This document shows positions 4,358 through 7,365 of a DNA stretch of 7,365 nucleotides, in pieces (the stretch's first letter is position 1; every line of letters starts with the position of its first letter). The translations under genes and the position numbers were made by a program. The notes beneath the pieces are model-generated. The model saw nothing but the letters and a program-made list of their open reading frames with translations. It was not told where the DNA came from and did no database searches. The stretch is from Vulcanimicrobiota bacterium (GTDB taxonomy: Bacteria > Vulcanimicrobiota > Vulcanimicrobiia > Vulcanimicrobiales > Vulcanimicrobiaceae): positions 1 to 7,365 of the forward strand of contig JASHXG010000308.1 in the NCBI GenBank assembly GCA_030043675.1. Direction: 5' to 3'.

Positions 4358-5671
4358 ATGACGACCTCGACATTAACCCGACTCGCTCCGACTCAGGTGG
4401 CGCTCGAAATACCCATCACGGGCGAAGAGCTGGCGGCCGCCGAGGACCGCGCTTTCCGCAAACTCGCCAAGAACGTCCGCTTACCGGGGTTCCGGCGCGG
4501 GAAGGTGCCCCGTAAGATCTTCGAGCAGGCCTACGGTGCCGAGGCCGTGACCAACGAGGCGATGGACGAGGTCATTCCGGAGGTCTACGCCAAGGCCGTT
4601 CGCGAGCACGATCTCGCGCCGGTCGAACGGCCGAAGATGGAGATCCTCGAACAGAACGAGGGACGTCCGACGCGTCTGCGGGCCACCGTTGAAGTGCGTC
4701 CCGAGATCGCCTTGGGCGAGTACCGGGGGATTGCCGTTTCACGACCGTCCGCGTCCGTGAGCGAGGGCGAGATCGACCGCAGTTTGGAGGCACTGGCCAG
4801 AGAACGGGCCACCCTCGTTCCCGAGGAGCGGCCGGCAGAGCTCGGCGACGTCGTCACCGCCGATTACGAAGGAAGAATCGACGGAACGGCCTTCGAGGGC
4901 GGCAGTGCCACCGGCGAGGTCTTCGAGTTGCGCGAAGGACGCTTTGTTCCGGGATTCGCCGAGGGCATCGCCGGGATGCGGGCCGGCGAGACTCGGTCGA
5001 TCGAGGTCCGCTTCCCCGACGACTACGGCGCGGGAGAGCTGGCCGGGAAGAACGCCACCTTCACGGTGAGCGTGCGCGACGTCAAGAGGCTGGAGCTTCC
5101 GGTGCTCGACGATGCCTTTGCGCAAAGCCTTTCCGGCAACCAGACGGTGGACGAGTTGCGCGCCGACTTAAGGCGTCGCTTGGAAGCGGTCGCGGAGGCG
5201 CGCGCGCGTCGTGCCGTGGGCAATGCGGTCATGGAACGGCTGCTTGCAGCGCACGACTTCCCGCTGCCGCCGACGATGGTCGAGAGCGAGGTCGACCACC
5301 TCATGAGCGATGCGGCCGCCGCGGCGGCGAGGGGCGGCGTAAACTACGACGAGTTCTTGAAACAGAGTGGAAAGAGCGAAGAGGAAATGCGAGCCGGTTA
5401 TCGCGCCGAGGCATCCTCACGGGTCAAGGCCACGCTGCTGATCGAGCGAGTCGCGAAGGCCGAAAACATCGTCGCTACGCCGGCCGACGTCGTGCACGAG
5501 CTCGAGGCGCTCTCCCGGCAGTACGGGCAGCCCGTTGCCCGAATTCGCAAAGCCCTGGGCAATAATCTACTTTCATTGATGGAAGGGATCGTACGAACCA
5601 AGACGCTCGACTTCCTAATCGATAACGCCCTGGTGACCGTTCCCGAAGAAACCATCGACCCGACGTCGTAG
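4358..5671 (+). CDS. tig: Trigger factor, ribosome-associated chaperone and peptidyl-prolyl isomerase
   Basis: This 437-residue protein has the normal trigger factor length and domain order. The N-terminal ribosome-binding domain carries the signature GFRRGKVP (44-51), which docks on ribosomal protein L23. The FKBP-type prolyl isomerase domain spans about 162-244 (GDVVTADYEG, FVPGFAEGIAGMRAGE, and FPDDYGAGELAGK). The helical C-terminal chaperone domain runs from about 250 to 437 (ERLLAAHDFPLPPTMVESEV and later LMEGIVRTKTLDFLIDNALV). It shields nascent chains at the ribosome exit tunnel. ATG 4358 is chosen because the conserved N-terminus follows at the usual distance. No Shine-Dalgarno is present in the 25 bases after tRNA-Gly, so the message may be leaderless or start just after tRNA processing. 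It leads a tig-clpP-clpX gene group, with clpP 40 bases downstream. Confidence 0.97.
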   Translation: MTTSTLTRLAPTQVALEIPITGEELAAAEDRAFRKLAKNVRLPGFRRGKVPRKIFEQAYGAEAVTNEAMDEVIPEVYAKAVREHDLAPVERPKMEILEQNEGRPTRLRATVEVRPEIALGEYRGIAVSRPSASVSEGEIDRSLEALARERATLVPEERPAELGDVVTADYEGRIDGTAFEGGSATGEVFELREGRFVPGFAEGIAGMRAGETRSIEVRFPDDYGAGELAGKNATFTVSVRDVKRLELPVLDDAFAQSLSGNQTVDELRADLRRRLEAVAEARARRAVGNAVMERLLAAHDFPLPPTMVESEVDHLMSDAAAAAARGGVNYDEFLKQSGKSEEEMRAGYRAEASSRVKATLLIERVAKAENIVATPADVVHELEALSRQYGQPVARIRKALGNNLLSLMEGIVRTKTLDFLIDNALVTVPEETIDPTS

Positions 5672-5696
5672 TTCAGCTATCGGGAGCAATTCCACC

Positions 5697-5704
5697 GGAG
5701 GGAG
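5697..5704 (+). promoter_or_regulatory. Ribosome binding site fixing the TTG start of clpP
   Basis: GGAGGGAG at 5697-5704 is seven bases before TTG 5712. The first in-frame ATG (5730) lies 25 bases away, too far for this site. Starting at TTG also gives the N-terminal LVPMVVEQT stretch expected in ClpP. Confidence 0.7.
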
Positions 5705-5711
5705 AAAAACT

Positions 5712-6320
5712 TTGGGCCACCTAGTTCCGATGGTCGTCGAGCAGACCGCGCGCGGCGAGCGCGCGTACGACATCTATTCGCGTCTGCTCAAGGACCGGTT
5801 CGTCTTTGTCGGAGGTCCGATCGACGACCACCTGGCGAATCTGGTCATCGCGCAGCTGCTCTTTCTCGAAAAGGAAGATCCGGACAAGGACATCGACATG
5901 TATCTCAACAGTCCGGGCGGCAGCGTTACGGCCGGTCTCGCCATGTACGACGCGATGCGCTTCATTAAGCCGGACGTCGCTACCATCTGCATGGGCTTTG
6001 CGGCCTCGATGGGATCAATTCTGCTGACCGGTGGGGCGGCCGGCAAGCGCTATGCGCTGCCGAACGCCAAAATCGTGATCCACCAGCCTTGGGTCTCTCA
6101 GATCGGCGGCCAAGCCACCGACGTCGAGATCGCCGCCCGCGACCTGCTGGCCACCCGCCAGACGGTCGCACGAATCTATGAGGAGACCACGCATAAGCCC
6201 CTCGAACAGGTCCTAAAAGACATCGAACGAGACTACTACATGACGGCTCAAGAGGCGAAGGACTACGGGATAATCGACCAGATCATCGAAAACCGGCAAA
6301 ATCTGCCGTTGCCGGCATAA
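5712..6320 (+). CDS. clpP: ATP-dependent Clp protease proteolytic subunit ClpP
   Basis: From TTG 5712 the protein has 202 residues, typical for ClpP. The N-terminal axial-loop region reads LVPMVVEQTARGERAYDIYS (4-23). The serine protease triad is complete: S99 in GFAASMGS, H124 in IHQP and D174 in RDYYM. The oxyanion-type SPGGSVTAG (67-75) and the handle region (about 127-160) are normal. ClpP forms two stacked heptameric rings whose inner chamber degrades unfolded polypeptides in the cytosol, fed by ClpX or other AAA+ partners. The gene sits 40 bases after tig with a strong Shine-Dalgarno and 28 bases before clpX, consistent with one operon. The start is discussed at the ribosome binding site. 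Short N-termini like this may need little or no propeptide processing. Confidence 0.97.
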   Translation: MGHLVPMVVEQTARGERAYDIYSRLLKDRFVFVGGPIDDHLANLVIAQLLFLEKEDPDKDIDMYLNSPGGSVTAGLAMYDAMRFIKPDVATICMGFAASMGSILLTGGAAGKRYALPNAKIVIHQPWVSQIGGQATDVEIAARDLLATRQTVARIYEETTHKPLEQVLKDIERDYYMTAQEAKDYGIIDQIIENRQNLPLPA

Positions 6321-6348
6321 CGGCCGAAGGAGGGTGCCCGGGCGCGCG

Positions 6349-7365
<1,017 letters not shown>

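Overview
The window reads as a bacterial chromosome segment of moderately high GC content, with GTG and TTG starts alongside ATG. It most likely comes from an uncultured lineage such as Candidatus Eremiobacterota (WPS-2). That placement rests on the secreted propeller-like lipoprotein at 1811-2848, whose sequence style (signal peptide, then LLYASNW, DVWITNY, GNLAVANF) I associate from memory with large paralogous families in that phylum. It is an inference, not a database result.

Layout, left to right. A minus-strand gene for an MscS-type mechanosensitive channel runs off the left edge (1-529). A short divergent intergenic region with an inverted repeat leads to a plus-strand HNH endonuclease-like gene (631-1065), whose stop codon lies inside a tRNA-Pro gene. 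tRNA-Pro(UGG), tRNA-Arg(UCU) and tRNA-His(GUG) follow, then a small NTF2/SnoaL-like protein, a structured leader with a duplicated Shine-Dalgarno/start module, and the lipoprotein. Next come two adjacent tRNA-Lys genes (UUU, CUU), an MntP-like manganese exporter and a translationally coupled 74-residue membrane protein. tRNA-Leu(UAG) follows, then a 110-bp palindromic element with 24-bp perfect terminal inverted repeats and an apparent 6-bp target duplication, then tRNA-Gly(GCC). The window ends with tig, clpP and the first 339 codons of clpX.

The right third is the classical protein-quality-control cluster: trigger factor folds nascent chains at the ribosome, and ClpX unfolds substrates into the ClpP peptidase chamber. 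Catalytic and binding residues of all three are intact as far as visible. The rest is tRNA genes interspersed with small accessory genes, a setting where insertions are common. I see no complete new defence or metabolic system. The least explained items are the palindromic insertion between tRNA-Leu and tRNA-Gly, the duplicated start module before the lipoprotein, and the small coupled membrane protein behind mntP. No CRISPR array, rRNA or full-length insertion sequence is visible, and no gene-free stretch exceeds about 175 bases.
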